Shown here in pieces: positions 23,601-34,350 of a stretch of DNA of 64,000 bases. The notes under the pieces are model-generated. The model was not told the DNA's origin, ran no database searches, and saw only the letters and a list, made by a program, of their open reading frames with translations. How positions within the stretch are numbered: the stretch's first letter is position 1; each line of letters starts with the position of its first letter. Position numbers and translations under genes: made by a program. Source of the stretch: Progne subis subis (lineage: Eukaryota > Chordata > Aves > Passeriformes > Hirundinidae); NCBI GenBank assembly GCA_022316685.1, contig JAKJHU010000046.1, positions 3,757,001 through 3,821,000 on the forward strand. Direction: 5' to 3'.

Positions 23601-24530
23601 CTTACCAGTCTGTCACAGGCCCCAGGGAGGTGAACTGCACTGATCTAATTGGGCATTATCTCAGTCTTCTCAAATTTCTCTCTTGTCACACAGTCTGCTT
23701 TTTGACCTATGCCAAGAGAAACAACGTTGGCATGCATCCTTTTTGGCTTTGACAGAGCCTTTTTCTGCTCAGCTCTCTTCCACAAATTCTTTCTAGTTAT
23801 GCCATCTCATCTATTCACTTTGCTCTTGCACATTTAACACCATAATTACAACACACAGGATTAGAAATCAGACTCACCTTTTCCCACCTAGGGCTGTTTT
23901 CTTCTTGTTCTTTGTACTCCCTTCAGTAGGACCAATGAAACCCACTTGTTCATTTCACTTTTTTTGTTAATGGTCAGGTTCATTTTTTTTTTTTTCTTAC
24001 TGAACCCAGCCATCTGCAGAGAACTACTTTACTCAAGAACTTGGTCTCTGCTTATCGGTTGACTGCCATCAGGTGATAATTCCTCCCCATCTGTTGTTTG
24101 AAATTATTTTCTAAATCATTTGTGTGAATGATTCCAACTATCTTGGTCAGCTTTGACTGGATGGAGAGGTTACACACTCCATTTCTTTCCCCACGAGTCT
24201 TCAGTTCCTTTTAAAGTCAGGTCTTGGGTGACAATCCTGGAATTTTTAGAACAAAGCAATTTTCCATTAGATTCCACTAAATTTTACTTAAAAGTGCCTT
24301 GTTCCACAAATACTCTGATTAGTAAACCTGTCTACTAGAACACAGTCAGAAAGCAGACACCTAAGAGAGAAATTCCAAGGAAATTTAAGTTTTTTGTTGG
24401 ATAGTGCACTAATGCACTAACTGAAAATGCATTCTGTGTGAAGATTTACTTCATTATAGGCTGAGTTCAGAAATGCTGCTGCAAACACAGACCAGGTCCT
24501 TTGACACAACACAGAATGCTGAGAGCTTTG
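23601..24530. other. AT-rich unique sequence, nothing recognised
   Basis: The stretch contains T runs near 23960 and 23985-23997. No gene or mobile element is evident before the palindromic block at 24531. Confidence 0.5.
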
Positions 24531-24612
24531 GACTTGATCCAGCAAAATATTTAAGCACACAGGCAGCTTAAGAAATTAAGTGCATGGTTAAATATCTAGC
24601 TAGATCAGGGCC
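24531..24612. mobile_element. Palindromic MITE-like element
   Basis: The left half reads GACTTGATCCAGCAAAATAT then TTAAGCACAC, and the right half TTAAGTGCATGGTTAAATAT then CTAGCTAGATCAGGGCC. The halves are approximate inverted repeats ending in GATCC/GATC. I recall this GATCCAGCAAA-TTAAGCAC texture from short palindromic repeats common in turtles, crocodiles and birds (Chompy-like MITEs), but the family name is unverified. It has no coding capacity. Confidence 0.55.
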
Positions 24613-25495
24613 AAAACATTTGGCATCTCATAGGATGGCTCCATAAAAATGTTCTTCATTTTAAAAAAGCTCATGTTTCATCAAAAATATATTAGGAATT
24701 ACCAACTTCCTTTTTAGATGCAATTTAACATGGTTATCTAACATAATATCATGCCTTTAATCCTTTTCTCTGGAGACAGTTATTTAGAGGAAGGGTTCTT
24801 CTTATGTCACTCAGCTACAGCACAAATCTAATTTCTTGCCAAGGTGTCACCTGGGAATCCCCCCTGAAGTTGTTACCAATCTTGGCACATTCCAGCAAAG
24901 AAGGAAAGGCAGTCTGAAGGACACAAATATGCAAAGACTCGTCATTTACAAGGGGTATGTTCCAAAACAGTGTTCGTAGCAGGATGCCAAGGGACTGGCC
25001 CAGATGTGGAGGTCAGATACAAGTGTATGAGCCAGACTTGCTTTCTCTTTGTCAAGCAATTACTTGCACTGTGTTTAGCACAGACTGTGAGATAGAGATC
25101 AGAGCCCTCTGTGCTACCTACTGGCATGAACACAGAGTTACTGTCCCACAGACCTGCTGTCCAAATTATCACAGCAAAGACTGGGAGGAGAAACTGAGCT
25201 TTGCCAATGGACAGAGCAAAAAGCTTTCCTGTCTCTTTTTCCAGAAGTTCACAGGGACTATTGTTGGAGAAGACTGCAAGACATCAGCAAGATCTCTTCC
25301 TTCACGCTTAAAATACCACCTCACAAGTTTAATGGAGCTGATACATGGTCCACCATGTTTTCCTCTGCCCACTACTACCTTCGGCAGTCTATACCTGTAC
25401 CTAAGCCCTGGGGACACTGGAAGCCCATGGGGGCAGAGAGTTGCATCAGTATCTCCCAGAAGTGATAAGTCAAGAGGAAGTCAAGTCAAGCTAGA
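24613..25495. other. Unique sequence with a long open frame of unknown meaning
   Basis: An open frame runs from an ATG at 24957 to 25652 on the + strand (231 codons). Composition is ordinary, so the length is mildly surprising, but the protein has no recognisable domain, no signal peptide and no start context worth noting. It also crosses the candidate regulatory block at 25.5 kb. I do not call it a gene. Confidence 0.4.
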
Positions 25496-25730
25496 TGGCC
25501 CTTTACTGATCCTCCCTCTTAAGGCCATAAATAGCTCTATCCTCTGTGACCCTCGGCCTCCCACAGCCCTTCCCCACCTCTGCCCCCTCCCCAGCACAGG
25601 CTGCTCCTTGCCCTCTGCAGATCATTGTCTCCCTGTTAATTGCTCTGTCTAGGAGGAACAGGTCAGCAGCTTCAGGTGAGAGCCAGAGAGAGCTGTTAAT
25701 AAGTAAATGATAGAAAAAAAAAAAAGTTAC
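25496..25730. promoter_or_regulatory. Candidate conserved non-coding element
   Basis: CTCTTAAGGCCATAAATAGCT, a CTGTTAATTGCTCTG, an AACAGGTCAGC nuclear-receptor-like word and GAGCTGTTAATAAGTAAATG appear within 230 bp, followed by an A run. The two TGTTAAT cores are notable. No repeat is present. Confidence 0.35.
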
Positions 25731-28700
25731 AGAATGAACTTGTTTCTTTCCAGGACTTCCCTTGCAGTTTGGCAACCATAACTGCCCTGTTGCAAAAGGG
25801 CTCTTTTTATCTCTCCTTGGCCCAAAACTCTGACAGTAACATTAAGCACAAACATGTGATCCGCAGCTCCGAAAAAGAGAGTGTGATTGTGTGCATGCAC
25901 GGGTCTTGCCAGTTTAGAGGCTGCCCTGATGGCCCCACTGTATCTCCCTGTCTATGTCACTAAACAAAACAAGGCAGGAGACAATATGCCCTCAGATCAT
26001 TCCTACTGCTTAACTACAGGCTCCCTGGCTGGGGGGTGGTTCTGTCTCTCAGTCAGTGCACGGCGACAGCCTGTGACACCAACCAGCCCCACTAGACAGC
26101 ACAGACAAAACCTCCAGCACCATCCAGCATGCCTTGCACCCCTGGACACCATTACTTTCCACACCTCAGGGCCCCATCATGTTCTAATGCCCCTGAGGTA
26201 CAGTGTGACACGTTTCTGTGATGCCTTCTCTCAGCACGAGCCATGCAGTGCCACACAGGAGCCACGGTGCTGCAGAAACAGCAGTCCCAGCCATTGCTGC
26301 TGTCTTTAAGTGTTACAAAACACATGGAACTCATAGGAACCCTCTCAAAGCCAAGTACAACATGAAGGAAGAAGCATTTGGAGTGCACGCAAGCCACCAG
26401 CTCCATCCCAGAGGAGACACTGCTAGGAAGAAACTTCTGATGTTAGGAGACCTGACAACAGACTTGTTCCCAGCCCTAAAATCAAGCATCAACCAGAGGG
26501 CCTAAATTTCCCCTGGAAACACTGCTCTGCACTTGTGCCATCTGGCTTATTGGACATGCTGTGGCTCCTGCCCCGTCCATGGCACAGTCATTCCTGTTGC
26601 TGCCCCTTCCCAGGAAGAGGTGCTGTAGGGTGGTGGCCACACTCCTCTGCTCTCCACCTTTGTGAGCCTAACCCTGTAGGGTCTCATATTCCTTTGAAAC
26701 CTGAGTTGTGTTGATGGATATATTTGCTGGGTGCCTCCCGTCTCTCCTGGGCTCAGGCTGCCCTGTCTGGAAGTTCTGTGAGGGAGAGGGGTCTGGAGTT
26801 TAAGAGCGTTATTGTTACCGGAGGAAGGAATTTTCGGTCCTATAAATCAGAGGCAGGCAGGAGTAGGGCCAGCATACTTGGGCTGTGTGAACAAACTTCA
26901 TTTCCTGGGAGACTGGCCTTCAATCACCCTCTGTCATACTCCACTGATCAGAGGTGGACATGAGAGGAGTTCATTAAGGTGGAAGAAAAATAATATAATA
27001 GGTCCTCCCCATGCATGCACTATTCCCGACCTCTGGGGGTGGCAAGACATCCCTTCCTTGTGCTAAGATCCAAAACACATACACACACAGAGCCACTCAC
27101 CCTGAATATGCTGGTATTCCTCTGCCTAAGCAAATTTTCTTCTAAAAATGGACACCTCGAACACAGACAAAGTTTTTTTTTCTGGCTACTTTTCAGATGA
27201 ACTCAGTTCCACTGTCTGTTGACTCGCTTTGTAATTCTTGGCTGCACTCTGTTGGAGAAGAATCAGGTCCAGCACTTGAGGCAAAAGGAATCGACAATTT
27301 TCCGAGCAAAGCAGAGCACTCAAAGCTCCTTGTTGATTTTGTTTCCTGGCTTTCTGAATGGATCTTTTTTTTTTCCTTAGGAGATTATCTCTTCTATTTC
27401 TCTTTACCATCCTTCAGCACTACTGGTTTTGATTGGAATTAGGAAAAGGGGAAAGAATGTTAAGTAGGTAAAAATTAGAAAAATAAATACATTTAATGAA
27501 AAGAGAAAATATTTTGAGTTAAGGATATGGAAAAACCTTGAAGAGGAAAATTGTTTACAAAAAGGTAAATGTTTTCAAGAGCAAATTGTGAGCCAGCCTC
27601 CTGTATGGAGACACAGAAAAGAGCGCTAGTAAAGCCCAAGAGACTGAGCTGGTGTCTAACATGGACTGGTCCAGTGGTGATACTACATGGAATAAAAGCC
27701 TTTCAGACTTCTGAGCTTGGCTGGGTTAGTGCCATCCATTTATGTGCTTGTCACAGAAAGCATAACCGAAAGAGAAACATAATTTATTGCTTTGACCACT
27801 TTAAAAACATGTTTCCTAGCAGTTTTTATGTACATAAGATACAAATACAAGCCAGAGCTTGGGCCACAGGACTCAGGAAACCGATGCAAGAAAACAAATG
27901 TTAATTTGAAGGTGCTGCCCAAGTACAGCTTCAGGGTAGTGGACAGCTGGTGCTCTCACCTCCTGTGTGACAGAGGCACATGTTGGTTTAGGGAGCTCCT
28001 TGCAAGAAGTTTTAATCGATGTCTAGTTGTGCTGCTGGACTCGGCTCCTGGAGAAATTCGTGGTTCTGTCCAGGCAGACAAGGCACTGCCATCCTTGGTT
28101 CCAGTGTCTTACCTCTCTGTATGTGATGTATAGAAGGACCAAATCCAGCAGGAAATGATGAGAGGGTGTGAACTGGTCCTGGGAACAGAGGACTCTGGAA
28201 TATAAAGAGTGCACTGTGAAGCAGGAGCCTCTGCTCACGACCATGACTTCACATGGCAGTGCCTCATGTTCCTCACTTTAGCGCAGTTCTGCTGTTGACA
28301 TTTGTGCACATCCCAGCAGAGGCGGCCAACTGCAGCAGGAGCACTCCTTCAGTCTCTGCTGGTTAGGGAAAGTGCAGAGACCTGCATCTTGGTGAGCTTC
28401 CAGGGGCTGAGGGATGCGCTGATTCAGTGCACCCACTGTGAAGATCATACCAAGAAAATTCTTCTTCCTTATGAGCTCTTATGGTCTCCAAGGAAGCTGG
28501 CAAGGTACATCTACAAGCAGGTGAGCAATCCTGAGCAGTAGCAGACTGCTCCTGGTTTGAGAAGTAGCTCTTACATTGGTGGGTATAAAATGCGTCATTC
28601 CTGGTTAATATCCAGGGGCTGAAGCTGGATGGTGAGGCTAATCAGGTAGTATTTAATCATCCCAGAAAATGTTGGAGGATATTCTCAGAAGAATTCTTGT

Positions 28701-29329
28701 AGGGACAACTTGCTGCATAGAAAACATAGAACTGTCTGGTACTAACATCTCCTCTAGAGAGAGAGATCAGACATTTCAGTGGCATTTGATGAATAGTCAC
28801 TGAAGGATTTTGCAGGCCTCACAGATGAAAGAGGTTGTTGGAAAACAGGACTATGGGGTGGCTTTTCCACCCTGGTTGTTCATCACCAGAAAGGCTGTTT
28901 GCAAACCTCCCTTTTTATTTTCTGCACGAAATCTTTCTGAATGGACTTTTTACACTAATATCTAAAAGGGAAGTTGTACAGTTGCTAAGGGATATATGCT
29001 TCTGTTGGCTTTGAAGCTGCTCAGCATATCTGCATTAAAGAAAAGTTCACTGCGTTTGTTGAGAAGTGTCAGAGAACCAGATGTATTAACTCTAAGATCT
29101 GCTGGACTGAAAAGCAAAGGGCATAGAACAACTGAGCTAAAAATCTAAGGCCATCCCTGCAGCAGAGAGGAGAGAACAATATGCAGTATTGATAATGCAC
29201 TGGCTGGGGTCAAGGGACTGTGTCTGCAAATATGCAAGAGTACTGTCAGAACAAAGTATATGACAGAGGTGTACCCTATACCCAAACACAGCTATATGCC
29301 CCAGCCCACTCCCACTACATCAGAGCTCT
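25731..29329. other. Long unique sequence without a recognisable gene
   Basis: No coding region is supported across 3.6 kb. Short homopolymers (T8 at 27173, T9 near 27366) and an AT-rich patch at 27440-27570 are the only low-complexity features. A GGTATAAAATGCG TATA-like word occurs at about 28581 without GC-rich sequence or an exon-like frame downstream. Confidence 0.55.
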
Positions 29330-29470
29330 CTTTGGGTCATTAGTGCTTGTTTTAATTTATTTCACCAATTTTATCGCTGGAAACACACAGTGATTTACAA
29401 CCTTTCCTGAGTGCAGAGATTAATAAGTCGTCTTCTCACTTCCCCTAGAGACAATTAGCACATAGCCACG
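29330..29470. promoter_or_regulatory. Candidate conserved non-coding element
   Basis: GGTCATTAGTGCTTG, TTTTAATTTATTTCACC, TTTTATCGCTGGAAAC and GATTAATAAGTCGTC occur in about 140 bp with two retained CpGs and no repeat. The AT cores suit homeodomain or GATA-type factors. The call is by texture only. Confidence 0.35.
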
Positions 29471-29784
29471 ATGGGAAATGACTGTGAGAAACACATAGGC
29501 AATATGCTGTGAGAGCTAGACTTTAGGCTGAATTCTGCTTAAACACAAGGTCACTTGAAAGCCACTACCCATGCTTTCCTCACCTGGAGAGAAAAGCCAC
29601 CCCCATCATTGAGCAGAACACACAACAAAATGGACTGAACCACCCCTGGGACACATCTGATCACAGGGTGCAGTTTGAATGCAGAGTCCTCTGGAAAGCT
29701 GGCCAGGAGGAGGCAGAGACTCCAGCCTCCTGCATGTTATACCACTGATTTTGTGTGTGCCCTCGAAGCCTCTTCTGCCTGCCT

Positions 29785-29880
29785 TTTTGGAGTTGACCCC
29801 AGCTTTAGGTGGAGGTGAGTCCAGACACCTGCAAGGGTCTCTTCCAATCTGAGCTGTTTTTTGACTGTGACACTCTGCTC
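29785..29880 (+). mobile_element. CR1 LINE 3' end fragment
   Basis: The segment TTGACCCCAGCTTTAGGTGG, then AGTCCAGACACCTGCAAGGG, then TCTCTTCCAATCTGAGCTG and TTGACTGTGACA follows the order of the 3' end of avian CR1 elements, which carry a tgaccctg...ggagg...gactagatgacct...ggtcccttccaacc...ttctgtga series. It is diverged and lacks the usual perfect 8-bp tail repeats. CR1 elements insert without poly(A) and are nearly always 5' truncated, which fits. The upstream limit is uncertain. Confidence 0.65.
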
Positions 29881-30003
29881 TTAACACAACAGGACCCCAA
29901 GTTGTAATTCTGGGAAAGAGTTACAGCAACTGCCCTTAAGGCTACAGACTTGACTTCCAGCTTCAGAAGGCTTTACTATTAGATGAAACATAAGTAACAG
30001 ATT
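29881..30003. other. Short unique spacer
   Basis: About 120 bases lie between the CR1 end and the G run, with no recognisable feature. Confidence 0.4.
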
Positions 30004-30190
30004 GGGGGGGGGGGGGGAAAAAAAAAGGAAAAAAACCCCAAACAAACAAACAAACAAAACCCAAAACCCAAAACCAAACCAAACCAAACCAAAAAAACAA
30101 CACCCCCCCCAAAAAAAAAAAAAAAAACAAAAAAAAAACAAAAACCCACACCACAAACAACAAAAAACCAACAACAAACCCAACAAAATA
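30004..30190 (+). repeat. G14 run followed by A/C-rich simple repeat
   Basis: Fourteen G residues (30004-30017) are followed by A9 and then about 160 bases of AAAC, AAACC and CAAAA words with C8 and A17-type runs. The texture matches the tract at 23.3-23.6 kb. The W/F/G-rich and K/P/N/Q-rich frames here are artefacts. Confidence 0.85.
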
Positions 30191-32035
30191 ATATGATAAT
30201 CCTCCTCTTTTCTTTCAGGTATATCTGTTGCTTTCTTTCCCAAGCCATCACTCTCTCACTTCCAGGCTGCTACCTCCCTGCAAGCACTCCTGCAGACTTG
30301 GATTTTAAAATAAGAACGAAGAATCCAAACTCACTCTTTCAAATTCAAAGGGGAAAAAGATGGCAAAAATATGCTGACAATTTTCTCACAGGTTTTTTTT
30401 TTGTTTGTTTGTTTTTTTAGCTTACTGAAACTTCTTTCCTCCAGGTCTGATAAGTCAACAATATTTTTATTCTTCAATACAGAAAAAGATCCAGATTCTG
30501 AGAGTGAATATTCAAAAAAAATTTGTCAAAAATTTTAGCAAACTTGTAGTCCTTTTTATCTCCACAGGTAATTTTTAATCAATCCTTTGCCATATGTTCT
30601 GATGAAGATGAATATGGTAAACATCACTTTACAAGCAGGAAAACTGATTCAGATACAGATAAAACCAAATGTGGTGCTTCTGCCTCCCTGGGGAATGTTC
30701 TTTCTTACTGCAGACTCCCATAATTAGCTACACAGTGTGCTCTGATCAACTTGTATAGCTGGGGCTGTAAAGGTGCTGTTAATAACCCAACACTTCCACT
30801 GCTCAGCTGACCCACACTCATCACCTCGCCAAAGGGAGTCCCGTAGGAAGCTGACAGACCTTTCAAGTGCCCTGAGGCACCACGTAGATGGTGCAGAGCT
30901 GTGAACCAGGAGTCACCAGAGGTGACAGAGGAGTATGTCCATCACTGTCCCTCAGCAAAGCTCTCATCTGCATCTGCCTGCTCTCATGCATTCTTCCTGA
31001 GCATCTCAGTCTCCTGAAACCCCACCTCTGAGCATCTCAGATTAAATCAGGAAGGTTTGGGAGAGACTCCTGTGGCATTCCAGCAACTCTTTGGAGTTTG
31101 CTAATCTCCTCTGTCTCCTTTTCTTTTCCTATGCCCTGGTGAACATTGCCCACCAGCACTGTGTACTCGCTGCACCACCTGCAGCTGTAGCTCACACTTC
31201 TTGTGGGGCATATTCCACAGCAATTGTATGATGTCTTGAATAGCACTGTTGTGATTTTGCACCCCCATTCAAGTTTCAGTGACAGCATTGTCCTGCAGAT
31301 TATCCATGGCTTACATGGAGCTCATTGCCATGGCAGGGCTCATACAGAGGTTTGTAAGGACAGTTTCTAGTGTTTAAAACATCACCGAGGAGTTAAATTT
31401 CTCTTTGCTCAGGCAGATCCTATCCTCTCCTGGGAGCGTCTCATCTCATCTCTTTGCTCAGGTTGCCCAGGGTTGCTCCCACCCTTGGTCTCCACAGATC
31501 CCCTTTTCCTTTCCCAGAGCAGCAGTGAGGCTGAGGCAGCGGCAGGACTACAGTGTGTTTCTGCAGAAGATGATGGGTCAGAGAGGCCAAGGGGAGCGAC
31601 TTTTAGGGTGTAACAGTGCTGACTGTGTTGCCTTTCCCTCCTCCCTGAACCCAGCCCCGCTGATAGGCATTAGTGGGTGGGAGGCTGGCTCACTCCAGAG
31701 AGCCTTTGACATAAAGGGAGTTTTCACCCCACCTCTTCATCAATCAAAACTTAAACTTATTTGTGCTTATACGCTACTTCTTAAGTAGAGAAAATAAAAA
31801 CTGGGTTTAGGAGAGTGCAAATATTTAACAATAAAAAAACCACATTAATTTACCCTTTTTCATTTCTACAGAAGGATCCTTAATGGAGTCACATGACTCT
31901 TATTCTAAGTGATAAACCACAGGTCATAAAGCACCACTTTATCACTCTGCACAAGCAGTATAAATAACAGCTATTACCCAACCTCACTCCATCTGATAAG
32001 CTCAGAGATTTTCTAATATACATTTCTGATTTTTT
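30191..32035. other. Unique sequence without a recognisable gene
   Basis: The segment starts with TCCTCCTCTTTTCTTTCAG, a good splice-acceptor-like string that lacks a following exon-like frame. A T9/TTTG run lies at 30392-30418. A weak MIR-like phrase (CAGGAAAACTGATTCAGA) lies near 30636. The 127-codon frame at 31405-31788 has no recognisable domain. Confidence 0.5.
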
Positions 32036-32262
32036 TAAATAATATTCATGATCATTTCCTCTTGAGCGTTATGAGTCTCTGGCTATGTGGCCCTTGAAAC
32101 CAGGGCCTGCAAGCCCTTGTACCATCTCCCTGATTTATGGCCGTGTTGGTCGGGACTGACGCCCTAATGAAATCTGTGACACTGCATTAATGGGGCTGTT
32201 TGTTACCACCGGAGTTCAGCAGCTGGCTGTAGTCTCAGCGCTGTGCTCAGGACGGTACAGGC
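32036..32262. promoter_or_regulatory. Candidate conserved non-coding element
   Basis: AAATAATATTCATGATCATTTCC, GAGCGTTATGAG, GATTTATGGCCGTG, CGCCCTAATGAAATCTG and GCATTAATGGGGC occur together with several CpGs, and no repeat is present. HOX/CDX-like TTTATGGC and homeodomain TAATGA cores dominate. It abuts the TATA-like and CpG-rich region that follows. Confidence 0.45.
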
Positions 32263-32265
32263 ACA

Positions 32266-32660
32266 GTCTATAAAACCCACCCCGTGGGCAGCAAACCTGC
32301 CCCGGCGCGCAGGGGCTGCCCGGCCAGCTCAGTGAGACCTCGAGGTTGCAGGTAGTAGAGGGTCACGGCTCCGCACCTCCTGCCGCAGCTGCACGAGCAC
32401 ACGGAGCGCCTGACAAGCTCGGGGTCTTCCCCGGGCCCACGGCTACGCGCACAGACACACGGCTCTCAAGCGTGTAATTAATACCCAGCCCCCGGTGCGG
32501 AGTCATTGAGTTGCACCAGCCACAGCGACTGCGCGCCATCAGATTACCACTAACAAGCGCGTGCGTGTGGAGTGTATCCGACACGCATCCCTAGTGCCTG
32601 CAGCAGCCCCGCGGCCTCGGCACGACCTGTGGGCAAGGAAACGGTGCCCACGCTTCTCCA
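32266..32660 (+). promoter_or_regulatory. Possible TATA-containing, CpG-rich promoter
   Basis: TATAAAA at 32269-32275 is followed about 25-50 bases later by CpG-rich sequence (CCCCGGCGCGCAGG) and further CpGs to about 32650. A CAG|GTAGTA donor-like word occurs at about 32349. These are the parts of a core promoter reading rightward, but no transcript evidence exists, and the frames downstream overlap on both strands without recognisable products. Confidence 0.3.
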
Positions 32661-34125
32661 CCATCCTGCCCAGGGCTGCCTTCCCTCTGGCTCCAGAGCA
32701 AAGCCACAGCCCAGCACGAAACACCTGCCTGCGGTGTGTGTGTGCTTCCACGACGCTTTCCAGTGTGATCTACTTCCATCGACTGAGACATCCAAGTCAA
32801 ATAGCCACCCAGTTCTCATCAAATCTGATGGCAGTTTGGAGCATGATTCATGTCCTCAGCCCAGAAAAACTGAGCCAGCATGTATGCAACAAAGATCTTG
32901 TGTATCCACTGCACAATAAAACATACCTGCAAGACAGTTATTTTAATACCAACATGCTCTGTATAGAGATACATTATCGTGAACTCAATCTTGGATCTAC
33001 CATGGCAAGCAGAGAGAACTCCGGTTTTCTGTAAGCAGGTTGTGTTGGTACCTCTCCTTGGGCTAAGTAATCACCCTGAAGTTTTTACCACAGGTACATG
33101 CTTGAGTATCTAGATCTAATGTAGACTGGCTGAAGCAGTTCCTTTGTGTTGCAATCAGCTACCATCCGCATGTGTTTTCTCTTGAGTTTTATTTGCTTCT
33201 GTTCATCCTTGTTTCATTTTTTCCTTTTTTAAAATAGTGTAGGAAACAAATACAAAGATTTATGTTCGTGCAATGCGGGATCCTATGCAAGGAAATAAAA
33301 AAATCCAAAAGTGAATATTTAGCCTTAATTCTGCCCTAGGGTAAAACTCTGTCAGCTGCTATAACCGTATATTACCTATCAAATAATTCAACACAGCACA
33401 CACTTTCCTCCACCTTAGGTACATACAAGGAAGAGTCTTAGCTCCTGTGTGCTTTATTTTACAATTTTAAATGCAGGACTATTCGTTGAATTGAAAGCTT
33501 TCTTCAGAAACATTTTGATGTGAAAGGTGGCAATGTTTTGGAATATACTGTTGTGCCTTTAAAATGCAATGCCTGTTTTCAGGATTGCTTTTGTAGTATT
33601 TTTAATAGTCAAAAATGGCTTAACAAGAAATCAGGAGTTTGACCAACTCACATCTTCTGGAATTATTAAATAATTACAAATAATAAAGCATTGAGCTTAA
33701 AAATGACAATTTAAAATCAGTAATATTGATATGGCTGAGTTTCATTTATCCTGGAAAGGAAACAGCTTTGACAAGATCATATTTTTTGATAAAACGAGAG
33801 TGATATTTTTCTATCAGGTCTCTTTAATTCCAGTATCATAAAAATGTGGTAGATCTTTATTGATAGACTTTAGCTGGTGCATTCTCTTCTCTACAGCATA
33901 TATATGTTAATGATTTTCTCAGCACTGACATACAATATGTTTAACCAGATGATTTTTCCTTCACTCAGAGTTACTTCTCTGAGCAGTAATTTAGTGGGCA
34001 GTTCTCAAATGACAGCTCTGAGAAATACACACACCATGTCTTGTTAAAAGTGTATTTTAATGATGTCTTGCTTGACCATGTTTCTTTTTTGTAGAATTGT
34101 AAATAATTCCTACTCTTCTTGTGAT
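32661..34125. other. AT-rich sequence without a recognisable gene
   Basis: From about 33150 onward the DNA is strongly AT-rich and has no open frame above 60 codons on either strand. Patches such as AATTATTAAATAATTACAAATAATAAAG near 33660 could be regulatory or simply AT-rich. No mobile element was recognised. Confidence 0.5.
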
Positions 34126-34190
34126 CTGTAGCTAGAGAGACACAAGACTGGAGGAGATCAGCTATTCAATCAAGTCCAGTGCATTTGCAC
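34126..34190 (-). mobile_element. Possible diverged CR1-like fragment
   Basis: GAGACACAAGACTGGAGGAG then ATCAGC...AATCAAGTCCAGT resembles the reverse complement of CR1-family 3' ends (catagga-ctggaagg-gatcatctagtccag). Only about 60 bases can be compared and divergence is high. Confidence 0.22.
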
Positions 34191-34280
34191 TTTGCAGCAG
34201 GTGTATAGTCTGAAACAAACCACAATTCCCTTCTTATGCCACAAACCTCAGAATAACTCAAACCTGCTTGTGCTAAAAAG

Positions 34281-34350
34281 ATACACACACACCAAAAAAA
34301 ACACAAACAAAAAACCTAAAACCAAAACCCAAATCCTCTGAAAAAAAAAG
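34281..34350 (+). repeat. A/C-rich simple repeat
   Basis: A short ACACACAC run leads into A8, ACAAAC and AAAACCC words, ending in A9. It is a smaller version of the tracts at 23.3 and 30.0 kb and has A and C on the same strand. Confidence 0.8.

Noticed and set aside
23134..23643. 149-codon F/V/C/W-rich frame as a membrane protein
   Set aside because: Its hydrophobic part is the reverse strand of an A/C-rich simple repeat.
29881..30243. 120-codon F/W/G-rich frame as a membrane protein
   Set aside because: It is the reverse strand of the G14 and A/C-rich tract.
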